DNA of 64,000 nucleotides from Malachius bipustulatus. Taxonomy: Eukaryota > Arthropoda > Insecta > Coleoptera > Melyridae. Below are positions 11,130 to 22,079 of the stretch, piece after piece. Location: assembly GCA_910589415.1 (NCBI GenBank), contig OU342631.1, forward strand, positions 16,058,001 through 16,122,000, given 5' to 3'. The notes under the pieces were generated by a model. The model had not been told where the DNA came from, did no database searches, and worked only from the letters and a program-made list of their open reading frames with translations. The position numbers were made by a program, and so were the translations under genes. Within the stretch, counting starts at the first letter, position 1. Every line of letters starts with the position of its first letter.

Positions 11130-11892
11130 GGGTCGTATGCTAGAAAATCTCATTTGGCGTTGTTAACGTAACACCGATGTCAATCTGACGTTGTTGTTAA
11201 AATCAATTCGGTATGCTAGAAAGAAATATTCATGATTTGACACTGTTGCTAGGTAACATCATCGTGTTAAAAATGTAACATGAACAATAGCGGCAACGTT
11301 GTATATTCGCTGATTACAGGCTAAGAACAATTCACGAGCTAGATCGAAGCCGAACCGAAGTTCAATTTCGTAATTAATCGGCGATCCGAGATGGTCGTGG
11401 CCAATTTTGGTTTCGCGTTGTTAGAATGTTGGCTAGTGCCTACTGAACGCATGCGCATGAGCTAGATAAACACGAAACTCAACGTCATTGTTGTGTTGTA
11501 ACATAAATAATAACAAACGTAAACGTTTCAAAGTAGTAAACATCAAGCAGGGAAAACAATTTAATTAAATAAGATTTCCACCAACCCGCAGTTTGGTCTG
11601 CCCATGGTTTAATGTTTTTTTTATTTAATTTTATTCTGAATCTAAATGAAAAATACATACATATCAAGCAGGAAAAATAATAAATATTTCCCTATTTACT
11701 CCGCCCATGGTAAAGTATGTTTACATAATATTATATTATTTTTTTGAACCTTAAAATGCGTCCCTGCTGTGTTTCTACAGTTAGGTACTCCTTTCTCGAA
11801 GAAAAATTTTGGAAATTCAAGATCTGATGCCCACCGTTGTCAGGTATTCAATTTTGAAATTAGGATCTTTTATGATAGAAGGGGTTATAAAA

Positions 11893-13571
11893 AAAACCTT
11901 CTTGCGCATCAATCGCAGAAATAGTGTATTTTTATGCGATTCAATTATGAATATTTTCACCGCTTTTTAAATTATTGGCTTTCTGAAATTTTCCATAGTC
12001 ATGTCATGTTAGCGTAGTGCTTTAATGTGAAAAATTTTCTGTGATAATTTCATTTCATTTCGTTTCAACACGTGCCTTAGAATGGATTTTTAAATTTAAA
12101 AATCAAAAAAATTGGCAAAATTTTACAATTTTGTCCCTTTTCCTATGCCCGCCACTGGCTAACTTTACTTGAAAAATACTATTTTTTACACTACCTTTAA
12201 TAAATTCGGAAAAAACTGAAAGGAGAGTTTTGAAAACCGAAAGTTTGAAATTTTAGAGGAATAAACATCATTTAAAAATATTCGAATATATCTCCGCCAT
12301 TTTTATATTTGCTTCTTGAAATTTTTGAAGGTTAAATGCTATTAGTATAGTTGTCTACTATCAAAATTTCCGTTCTATTCCTTCAAAAATAAGCTCATGA
12401 ATGTTTATAGAAATGTAGACATTTTTACCCTTTTCCTACCCACGCCTCTGGCTTATTAATAGAAATGATGCAAATTGTATTGCATTAGCTCAAATTTCAA
12501 ATAAGTTTATTCCAATCTTGTTAATTTTGTTTAAAAGTTTTTGATCTTGCCTATTTAGGGGTTCAAAATCTAGCCATTTTCCAAAAATTGAAAAGGCCGC
12601 CATTTTGGAATGTCTTTACCTATTTTACTCAAATACAGTACCAGACGACTACTTGAGGGTATCTTACTACCAAAAAAATTACAGCGCTCTAGATTGAAAA
12701 CTTCGACCAGAAACCGTGCCTCACGGACGGTTTTTTTTCTGAAATTCGGAGGGACATCCTGTAGAAGTAACACAACTCTAGGAAAATGTTTTTTACGAAA
12801 ATCAAACGTCAGCCCTAAGGTTTATAAGAGTAAAAAATTTCGTTCATTAATCTTGAAAGATGAAGCTACAGGAGCGTTTTTAAAAATTTAGAGAAATTAA
12901 TTTAAAAAAAACATCATGTAAAAAAAATCGAATATCTCCGCCATTTTTCTTATTTACTTTTTGAAATTCTCAAGGGTTGAAGTCTATTAGTATAGTTGTC
13001 TACTGTAAAAATTTCAGTTTAATTACTTCAAAAATGTGCTCATAAATTGTTGGAGAAATTTAGCCATTTTTACCCTTTTCCTACCCACGCCACTGGCTTA
13101 TTAATAGAAAAAATGCAAATTTTGTTGCATGAAAAAAAATTTCAAGTCATTTACTTCCAATATTGTGAATTTGATATAAAACTCTTTTTCTATCTAGCTT
13201 ATACAGGGGTTCAAAAAATAGTCCTTTTTCCAAAAATTAAAATGGCCGCCATTTTGAAACGGCTCGATCGATTTTGCTCAAGTACAATACCAGACCAGTT
13301 CTTATATATATCTTACTCCCACAAAAATTTCAGTCCCCTAGATTGAAAACTGCGACCTGAAATGAGATGACAAAAACGGGATATGGGGAATTTTGAAAGG
13401 ACACCCTGTAGAAGTAACGCGACTTTAGGAATTTTTTTCAACGAAAATCTAACGTCGTTCCAAGGCTTTACAAGGATCCAAAATTTCATTCACTAATCTT
13501 GAAAGATAAAGCTACAGGAGCGTTTTTAAAATCGAAATTTCGCGATTTTGGAGAAATATATATATATATAA

Positions 13572-13602
<31 letters not shown>

Positions 13603-13768
13603 AATATATATATAAATATATATATATATATCGTGGGCAGGTGAATTTTGGAAAACCACTTTTTCGTGATCTGGGGGTCATGATCGGTGGACATTTGATG
13701 AGTTTGGGTGATTTTCGAAAAGTGATGTCGTCCTCAATAGTGTATTTTTTTATTAAAAAATACACTAA
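11893..13768 (+). mobile_element. Helitron/Helentron-like element, copy 2, nested in U1
   Basis: Same ends as the copy at 961-2303 (AAAACCTTCTTGCGC … AATACACTAA). The uninterrupted units U2 (about 14481-14510) and U4 (about 17855-17890) give the empty site, GGTTATAAAATACTTCAAAC. The insertion therefore lies between A and T without duplication, which is the Helitron pattern. At 1876 bp it is longer than copy 1 because an internal block is repeated: the phrase CCACTGGCTTATTAATAGAA or variants occur near 12140, 12445 and 13095, each preceded by a TTTACCCTTTTCCTACCCACG-like lead. No protein coding is recognised. Confidence 0.6.
13555..13631. repeat. AT microsatellite (TATATAAA-type)
   Basis: Long alternating TA tract near the 3' end of Helitron-like copy 2, corresponding to 2114-2166 in copy 1. 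Confidence 0.9.
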
Positions 13769-14047
13769 TACTTTAAACTGAAATTATAGTATAAAAATAC
13801 TAGGTAGGTACCTACTTGGTTAATTTTTAATTTATGGAACAAGATTGTTGATATTTAGTTGTAATGACACTGTACATAAACATAGAAAAACACTTCACTC
13901 TGGAATAATACGGGATTTATTAAAAATCTTCCTAAAATTTGACAGCTAATAATAATTAATCGATCCATACCCTGTGATTAATGTAACATGGCCATTTAAC
14001 ATTGACATTCAACTGTTTCTACTCGATTTTCCTTTCTAGCATACCAA

Positions 14048-15236
14048 GGGTGGTATGCTAGAAACTAAATTTCGTATTTGACAGCGCTGTTAACAACGGC
14101 ACTGTTGTTAAAAATCACTTTGACATGGTCACGTGACCATGTTAAACGCTTTAACATCGTCATGTCAAATTTCATGTTGACAACGGCGTTAAAGCTGAAA
14201 TCACCCAATTTGGTATGCTAGAAACGAAAATCGAGTAGGAACAGTTGAATGTCAATGTTAAATGGCCATGTTACAATAATCACAGCGTATGGATCGATTA
14301 ATTATTATTAGCTGTCAAATTTTAGGGAATATTTTTAATAAATCCCGTATTATTCCAGAGTGAAGTGTTTTTTTTTTTTCTATGTTTATTTTACAGTGTC
14401 ATCACAACTAACTATCAACAATCTTGTTCCATAAATTGAAAATTAATCAAATAGGTACCTACCTAGTATTTTTATACTATAATTTCAGTTTGAAGTATTT
14501 TATAACCCCTTCTGTTATACAAGATCTTAATTAAAAATTGAATACCTGACAATGGTGGGCATCAGATCTTGAATTTACAAAATCTTTCTTCCAGAAAGTA
14601 CCTAGGTAACTGTAGAAACCCAGCAGGGACGCATTTAGATTGAAAAAAATAACGTAATGTGTGAACATACTTTACCATGGGCGGAGTAAATATAGGGAAA
14701 TATTTATTATTTTTCCTGCTTGATGTGTATTTTTCATTTAGATTCAGAATAAAATTAAAAAAATAAAAAAAAACATTTAACCATGGGCAGACCAAACTAG
14801 GTTGGTGGAAATGTTATTTAATTAAATTGTTTTTCTTGCTTGATGTTTACTACTTTGAAACGTTTATGTTTGTTACAACACAACACAACAGTATAGATCA
14901 TGCGCATGCGTTCAGTAGGCACTAGCCAACATCTAACAACGCGAAACCAAAGTCGACCTCGACCATCTCGGATCGCCGATTAATTACGAAATTGAACTTC
15001 GGTTCGGCTTCGATTTAGCTCGTGAATTGTTCTTAGCCTGTAATCACTGTGATCAGCGAATATACAACGTTGCCGCTATTGTTCATGTTACATTTTTAAC
15101 ACGATGATGTTACCTAACAACAGTGTCAAATCATGAATATTTCGTTCTAGCATACCGAATTGATTTTAACAACAACGTCAGATTAACATCGGTGTTACGT
15201 TAACAACGCCACATGACATTTTCTAGCATACGACCC
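14048..15236 (-). mobile_element. Harbinger-like unit U2 (short form, inverted)
   Basis: It starts GGGTGGTATGCTAGAAAC and ends CTAGCATACGACCC, and is 1189 bp long. It is the reverse complement of U4 (1188 bp), with which it shares diagnostic variants such as the GATCA duplication near the ATTACAGG word. Together with U1 it makes a large inverted repeat. It contains the 20-bp palindrome ACATGGTCACGTGACCATGT at 14123-14142. Confidence 0.8.
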
Positions 15237-15394
15237 TTTATTGGGTGATTTTTAGCTTTAACGCCGTTGTCAACATGAAATTTGACATGACGATGTTAAA
15301 GCATTTAACATGGTCACGTGACCATGTCAAAGTGATTTTTAACAACAGTGCCGTTGTTAACAGCGCTGTCAAATGCGAAGTTTAGATACGACCC
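15237..15394 (-). mobile_element. Orphan right-end fragment of a Harbinger-like unit
   Basis: Between U2 and U3, the segment from TTTATTGGGTGATTTTTAGC to GATACGACCC matches only the outer right segment of the other units, including the 20-bp palindrome at 15308-15327. The usual CTAGCATACCACCC end is replaced by ATACGACCC. It looks like the remnant of another unit or a recombination scar. Confidence 0.6.
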
Positions 15395-15397
15395 TTA

Positions 15398-17125
15398 GGG
15401 TCGTATGCTAGAAAATATCATTTGGCGTTGTTAACGTAACACCGATGTCAATCTGACGTTGTTGTTAAAATCGATTCGGTATGCTAGAAAGAAATATTCA
15501 TGATTTGACACTGCTGTTAGGTAACATCATCATGTTAAAAATGTAACATGAACAATAGCGGCAACGTTGTATATTAGCTGATTACAGGCTAAGAACAATT
15601 CACGAGCTAGATCGAACCCGAACCGAAGTTCCATTTCGTAATCAATCGGCGATCCGAGATGGTCGTGGTTGATTTTGGTCTCGCGTTGTTAGATGTTGGC
15701 TAGTGCCTACTGAACGCATGCGTATGAGCTAGATAAAGTACACAAAACTCGTCTACGGTCGACCGTCAACGAACGTCATTGCCATCCGATCCTATCATTC
15801 GCCATTATTGTTATTGTTGTGTTGTAACAAATAATAACAAACGTAAACGTTTCAGTTTTCTTTGAGTGAATTAATTTGGTTTACTGTAAAAGTATAAATG
15901 GAAATTGTCGTGAAATCAAGCAAGAACTTCTCTGAAGTTGAGAGGCAGATTTTGCTAGAAATAATCAACAGGTAAGTTATCAATTACCTAATTATTATGT
16001 ATCTTATTGCAGAGTGTAGAATACCTAACCCAATAGTCGGTTGTGAATTTTATGAAGAGGGAGAAGTTTTTAAAGATTATGTTCACAATGTTCTGTTTTA
16101 CAACCCCTTCAGATTGCCAGAGGTGTTGCAGACAACACTAATTTCCTTAATTAAAAATTATTTTTTTATTTGTTCTGGTTTGGCTCTGCCCATGGTTATA
16201 CAATAATTATTATTTTATTGAGTGTAATATTATCAAATAAATTATTTATTTTACACAAATATGTCTTATGTTGTTTAACTTATTTTATTTTATTGTCACC
16301 TACCCTATTTATACCGTCCATGGTTATATAATTATGTTATTAAATATAAATATAAATCAATAAAACAAATTTTGTTTTATTTATTCTGAATCTAAATGAA
16401 GAAAATCTAGGTAAGTAGTAAGTAGAACATCAAGCAGAAGACCTACATTAAAACAAATATCAACTCCACTCCACCTACCCTTATGTCTCTGACCATGATG
16501 ACCTGTTATATTTTTTTTGCTTAATTTCATTTTTTATATCCAAATGAAAAATACACATCAAGCAGGAAAAATAATTTTCTCTATTTACTCCGCCTATGAT
16601 ATAGTTAACTATTATATAATTTTTTTAATCTAAATGCGTCCCTGCTGTGTTTCTGTAGTTAGGACTACTTTCTCGAAGAAAAATTTTGGAAATAAATTAT
16701 AGTATAAAAATACTTGGTAGGTACCTACTTTTGGTAAATTTTTAACTTATGGAACAAGATTGTTGATATTTAGTTGTAATTGCACTGTAAATAAACATAG
16801 AAAAAACACTTCACTCTGGAATAATACGGGATTTATTAAAAATCTTCCTAAAATTTGACAGCTAATAATAATTAATCGATCCATACCCTGTGATTATTGT
16901 AACATGGCCATTTAGCATTGACATTCAACTGTTCCTACTCGATTTTCCTTTCTAGCATACCAAATCGGGTGATTTCAGCTTTAACGCCGTTGTCAACATG
17001 AAATTTGACATGGCGATGTTAAAGCATTTAACATGGTCACGTGACCATGTCAAAGTGATTTTTAACAACAGTACCGTTGTTAACAGCGCTGTCAAAGGCG
17101 AAATTTAGTTTCTAGCATACCACCC
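15398..17125 (+). mobile_element. Harbinger-like unit U3 (long form) with a Myb/SANT exon
   Basis: A complete 1728-bp unit from GGGTCGTATGC to GCATACCACCC, flanked on both sides by TTA (15395-15397 and 17126-17128). GGG…CCC ends with a TTA duplication fit PIF/Harbinger (TWA target). Each end has an outer segment closed by a second copy of GTATGCTAGAAA (or its complement). No DDE transposase is encoded. The unit carries the first exon of a Myb/SANT-like protein at 15898-15971. Long units carry about 540 bp more than short ones around this exon. Confidence 0.8.
15898..15971 (+). pseudogene. First exon of a Myb/SANT-like (Harbinger accessory) protein
   Basis: ATG at 15898 opens 24 codons beginning MEIVVKSSKNFSEVERQILL and ends in a consensus donor (AG|GTAAGT). 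An acidic helix after a 'NFS/T-xxE' start resembles the N-terminus of zeste/MSANTD-type Myb domains, the class that autonomous Harbinger elements encode beside their transposase. The nearest acceptor-like site downstream (TTATTGCAG at about 16010) leads at once to TAG in the required phase, so the protein cannot continue there. The inverted copy in U5 has ATA instead of ATG. I read it as a relic of the parental autonomous element; the family call rests on only 24 residues. Confidence 0.45.
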
Positions 17126-17128
17126 TTA

Positions 17129-18316
17129 GGGTCGTATGCTAGAAAATATCATTTGGCGTTGTTAATGTAACACCGATGTTAATCTGACGTTGTTGTTAAA
17201 ATCAATTCGGTATGCTAGAACGAAATATTCATGATTTGACACTGTTGTTAGGTAACATCATCGTGTTAAAAATGTAACATGAACAATAGCGGCAACGTTG
17301 TATATTCGCTGATCACACTGATTACAGGCTAAGAACAATTCACGAGCTAGATCGAAGCCGAACCGAAGTTCAATTTCGTAATTAATCGGCGATCCGAGAT
17401 GGTCGAGGTCGACTTTGGTTCCGCGTTGTTAGATGTTGGCTAGTGCCTACTGAACGCATGCGCATGATCTATACTGTTGTGTTGTGTTGTAACAAACATA
17501 AACGTTTCAAAGTAGTAAACATCAAGCAAGAAAAACAATTTAATTAAATAACATTTTTTCCACCAACCTAGTTTGGTCTGCCCATGGTTAAATGTTTTTT
17601 TATTTATTTAATTTTATTTTGAATCTAAATGAAAAATACACATCAAGCAGGAAAAATAATAAATATTTCCCTATTTACTCCGCCCATGGTAAAGTATGTT
17701 CACACATTACGTTATTTTTTCAATCTAAATGCGTCCCTGCTGGGTTTCTACAGTTACTATTAGGTACTTTCTGGAAGAAAGATTTTGTAAATTCAAGATC
17801 TGATGCCCACCATTGTCAGGTATTCAATTTTTAATTAAGATTTTGTATAACAGAAGGGGTTATAAAATACTTCAAACTGAAATTATAGTATGAAAATACT
17901 AGGTAGGTACCTATTTTGATTAATTTTCAATTTATGGAACAAGATTGTTGATAGTTAGTTGTGATATATGACACTGTAAAATAAAACATAGAAAAAACAC
18001 TTCACTCTGGAATAATACGGGATTTATTAAAAATCTTCCTAAAATTTGACAGCTAATAATAATTAATCGATCCATACGCTGTGATTATTGTAACATGGCC
18101 ATTTAACATTGACATTCAACTGTTCCTACTCGATTTTCGTTTCTAGCATACCAAATTGGGTGATTTCAGCTTTAACGCCGTTGTCAACATGAAATTTGAC
18201 ATGGCGATGTTAAAGCATTTAACATGGTCACGTGACCATGTCAAAGTGATTTTTAACAACAGTGCCGTTGTTAACAGCGCTGTCAAATGCGAAATTTAGT
18301 TTCTAGCATACCACCC
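17129..18316 (+). mobile_element. Harbinger-like unit U4 (short form)
   Basis: A complete 1188-bp unit from GGGTCGTATGC to GCATACCACCC, with TTA at 17126-17128 and 18317-18319. The Myb exon region is deleted. It provides the uninterrupted reference for the Helitron insertion site in U1. The 20-bp palindrome is at 18222-18241. Confidence 0.8.
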
Positions 18317-18319
18317 TTA

Positions 18320-20084
18320 GGGTGGTATGCTAGAAACTAAATTTCGCCTTTGACAGCGCTGTTAACAACGGCACTGTTGTTAAAAATCACTTTGACATGG
18401 TCACGTGACCATGTTAAATGCTTTAACATCGCCATGTCAAATTTCATGTTGACAACGGCGTTAAAGCTAAAATCAACCAATTTGGTATGCTAGAAAGGAA
18501 AATCGAGTAGAAACAGTTGAATGTCATTGTTAAATGGCCATGTTACATTAATCACAGGGTATGGATCGATTAATTATTATTAGCTGTCAAATTTTAGGAA
18601 GATTTTTAATAAATCCCGTATTATTCCAGAGTGAAATGTTTTTTCTATGTTTATTTACAGTGCAATTACAACTAAATATCAACAATCTTGTTCCATAAGT
18701 TAAAAATTTACCAAAAGTAGGTACCTACCAAGTATTTTTATACTATAATTTATTTCCAAAAATTTTCTTCGAGAAAGTAGTCCTAACTACAGAAACACAG
18801 CAGGGACGCATTTAGATTCAAAAAATTATAATATAATAGTTAATAACTATATCATGGGCGGAGTAAATAGAGAAAATAATTTTTCCTGCTTGATGTGTAT
18901 TTTTCATTTGGATATAAAAAATGAAATTAAGCAAAAAAATATAACAGGTCATCATGGTCAGAGACATAAGGGTAGGTGGAGTGGAGTTGATATTTGTTTT
19001 AATGTAGGTCTTCTGCTTGATGTTCTACATAAGTACCTAGATTTTCTTCATTTAGACACTTTAGATTCAGAATAAATAAAACAAAATTTGTTTCATTGAT
19101 TTATATTTTATATTTAATAACATAATTATATAACCATGGGCGGCATAAATAGAGTAGGTGACAATAAAATAAAATAAGTTAAACAACATAAGACATATTT
19201 GTGTGTAAAATAAATAATTTATTTGATAATATTACACTCAATAAAATAATAATTATTGTATAACCATGGGCAAAGCCAAACCAGAACAAATAAAAAAATA
19301 ATTTTTAATTAAGGAAATTAATGTTGTCTGCAACACCTCTGGCAATCTGAAGGGGTTTTAAAACAGAACATTGTGAACATAATCTTTAAAAACTTCTCCC
19401 TCTTCATAAAATTCTCAACCGACTATTGGGTTAGGTTTGGTTAGGTATTCTACACTCTGCAATAAGATACATAATAATTAGGTAATTGATACCTTACCTG
19501 TTGATTATTTATTATTTCTAGCAAAATCTGCCTCTCAACTTCAGAGAAGTTCTTTCTTGATTTCACGACAACTTCTATTTATACTTTTACAGTAAACCAA
19601 ATTAATTCACTCAAAGAAAACTGAAAGTACTGAAACGTTTACGTTTGTTATTATTTGTTACAACACAACAATAACAATAATGGCGAATGATAGGATCGGA
19701 TGGCAATGACGTTCGTTGACGGTCGACGGTAGACGAGTTTTGTGCTTATCTAGCTCATACGCATGCGTTCAGTAGGCACTAGCCAACATCTAACAACGCG
19801 AGACCAAAATCAACCACGACCATCTCGGATCGCCGATTTATTACGAAATGGAACTTCGGTTCGGGTTCGATCTAGCTCGTGAATTGTTCTTAGCCTGTAG
19901 TCAGCTAATATACAACGTTGCCGCTATTGTTCATGTTACATTTTTAACATGATGATGTTACCTAACAGCAGTGTCAAATCATGAATATTTCTTTCTAGCA
20001 TACCGAATCGATTTTAACAACAACGTCAGATTGACATCGGTGTTACGTTAACAACGCCAAATGAGATTTTCTAGCATACGACCC
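18320..20084 (-). mobile_element. Harbinger-like unit U5 (long form, inverted)
   Basis: It runs from GGGTGGTATGC to GCATACGACCC over 1765 bp, with TTA on both sides (18317-18319 and 20085-20087). It is an inverted counterpart of U3. The Myb exon lies at 19498-19578 on the minus strand, where the start codon is ATA and seven extra bases precede the donor, so it is disabled. The 20-bp palindrome is at 18395-18414. Confidence 0.8.
19498..19578 (-). pseudogene. Disabled copy of the Myb/SANT-like first exon
   Basis: Read on the minus strand it matches 15898-15971 closely, but its initiator codon is ATA, and a 7-base insertion lies just before the donor (CAG|GTAAGG). Loss of the start and the shift near the splice site make translation unlikely. 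Confidence 0.55.
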
Positions 20085-21851
20085 TTAATGTTTTATTTAT
20101 CATCAATCAGAATGCCGAGATTCTATAAAGTAAGGGTTGAAAACGTAAATTTTAGTTCATAGCCTTGTTCGAGAATCGTAGCCAAGACCTGAGAAGTACA
20201 TAGCAAAATCAAGGAGTTCAAAACACGTCATTGTATTGAACGTCAGAACACGTTCAACACGTTTAAAGTAAATATGATGTTTAATCAAAATTGGAAAACC
20301 ACTCTATTACCACAAATAACTTTATAGAGAACCTTTACATGCTTCTCCATATTTCATTTTTCCTCCATAAGTTATTTTTAGCGCTTTGTAGGTACGACAA
20401 ATTTACTTGAAACGTGTGAAAATACGTAACCGCTGACTCTTAACATAAGATTTTAAAATATGTATTTTCTCTATATACTTCTTTTCTTTCATTGATCAAC
20501 TCTGAGCTCTGGGTGAGCAAGCATCCGAGTAGCTTCTTTGACGAGCTCGTTTCCTTTCTGGCAGTAACAGAATTATTTTTCTTTGATGTTTATTATGTAG
20601 CTATGTTCCTCTAGCTTCAGAATTTACATCGACTTCATCACGTAGTTCTTTTATTCCTCATCTGCTTCCAACTCATTGTTGATATCTGCAAGTTTCTGCA
20701 TATTTTATTATTGATATCTTCCACTTGAAGTAACTGGGACTATTCTTGTTATTTAATTGTTTTCATAAAGTCTCCTATTGCGAATTACTTTGAATATGAG
20801 AGTTAAAAGGTTGTTTTCTTTTTTACTTGGGGTCTTTAAAAAATTTCAAAAAAGCAGACATTTAAGATTTTCAATTATCATTATTCAAAAAAAGTTCAAA
20901 AATTTTACATGTCATAAGTTTTCTGGATTTACTACGCTTAGTTGAACTTTCAATTATTTTTTTCTTATTTTTGCGATGCGCCAAATAGCGCAAATATTCA
21001 TCTTCAGGAGAGGCTTTGCAAATGATACGTCACATCAATCCCCTACCTGTTTAAAATGTACGACTTGATACTCGATAGACGATGGCAGATCAAATGTCAA
21101 TTTTACCTTTAAGGAATATCCCCTTTGGAAATAATATCAACCTGTTAAGGGATTTTTTTATTATTTCAAATTAGCAGAGGTTTTTTTAAGGATCAAAAGT
21201 TTCGGTGATGTCACATTTCGCGTTGTAGGTTGCATGAAATTCAATCTGAATAATAATAATTTACAATCATTATTTTGAATATTAGTGAAACATCCTGCTT
21301 TTAATGATCTTTAACTCCCATACTTTGATGCAAAGCTTCCTACCGAGCAGGAAATTGGAGGGTTCATAATTATTATTGTGTCTTAGAAACCCTGTCAGAT
21401 GCATTGCTTGTTTGGTTGAGAAGCGTATCGCACCCAATAAAATGAGATGTATTTTTAATATAGCTCGCTAAAGGTAAGTTCAGGAGGAATGCTGTCTTCT
21501 TAGAGATGCGGGTCATGCATAGTGATTTTCTTTCCGTCTTCATCGCGGAGCTTCACAGATCGGGTATAGTTTTCCCTTATAGTGAGTGCTTTTGTTCGAA
21601 ATAAAGGTGATAGGCGCCTGGAGAGTGAAATAAAGGAACCAAAGGCGGCAGAAAGTACAGCAAACACGACTGCGTTCCTCTAGTCTTCTCGTCGTTACGT
21701 AAATGCTACCTGGCGGAGTGTTGTTCCCGAGGTCGTGAATGTGTGACAGGGGAAAACCTGGTGAAGGTATCCCGTGATTATTTTGAATTAATTAAAATCT
21801 CTAGGTATATTATCAGGCTGCACCCAAGGGGAGTGGGCTTATTTTTATTAA
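20085..21851. other. Non-coding stretch to the right of the cluster
   Basis: The first bases after the cluster (20089-20112) form the inverted partner of 10935-10958. No gene is recognised to 21851. The GC content rises at about 21560-21780 (for example GGAACCAAAGGCGGCAGAAA), but no conserved reading frame is seen there. Confidence 0.5.
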
Positions 21852-22079
21852 CACATTGGCTACCGAGGCTATAGGGAAGTTTCTACTCTTACATACCACA
21901 TGTATCACCGGTGCCCAAACCTATTAGTTCACATGTACACCAAGCGTATCACCGGTGATATCCTGTATAGTTTTATTCAAATGGATGACAAAATTTACTG
22001 GTACCTAGGAGCGGGCTCATGGTTATAGCTATGGTACATAAGTTAACCATCACCGGTGATTCATATGGTAGCCAACGTG
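21852..22079. mobile_element. piggyBac-type MITE with TTAA target duplication
   Basis: TTAA stands at 21848-21851 and 22080-22083. The right end, read inward, is CACGTTGGCTACCATATGAA followed by TCACCGGTGAT. The left end is CACATTGGCTACC, then a short block bounded by repeated TACC, then the same ATCACCGGTG word. A TTAA duplication with short TIRs is diagnostic of piggyBac-type transposition (or Kolobok as an alternative). Three copies of ATCACCGGTG(AT), itself a palindrome, lie at 21904, 21948 and 22049. Confidence 0.7.

Larger units (their letters stand above)
11130..14047 (+). mobile_element. Harbinger-like unit U1 (short form), interrupted by a Helitron-like element
   Basis: It starts GGGTCGTATGCTAGAAAA and runs parallel to the other units until 11892, where the Helitron-like copy begins; it resumes at 13769. 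Without the insertion it is about 1.04 kb. The right end stops at CTAGCATACCAA, about 150 bp short of the ends of units U2 and U4, so the outer right segment is missing. The three bases before it are ATA, not the TTA seen at the other junctions. No Myb exon is present in this short form. Confidence 0.75.

Noticed and set aside
15997..16206. Second exon of the Myb-like protein in U3
   Set aside because: The nearest acceptor-like site leads to an immediate stop in the required phase, and the frame shows no Myb motif.
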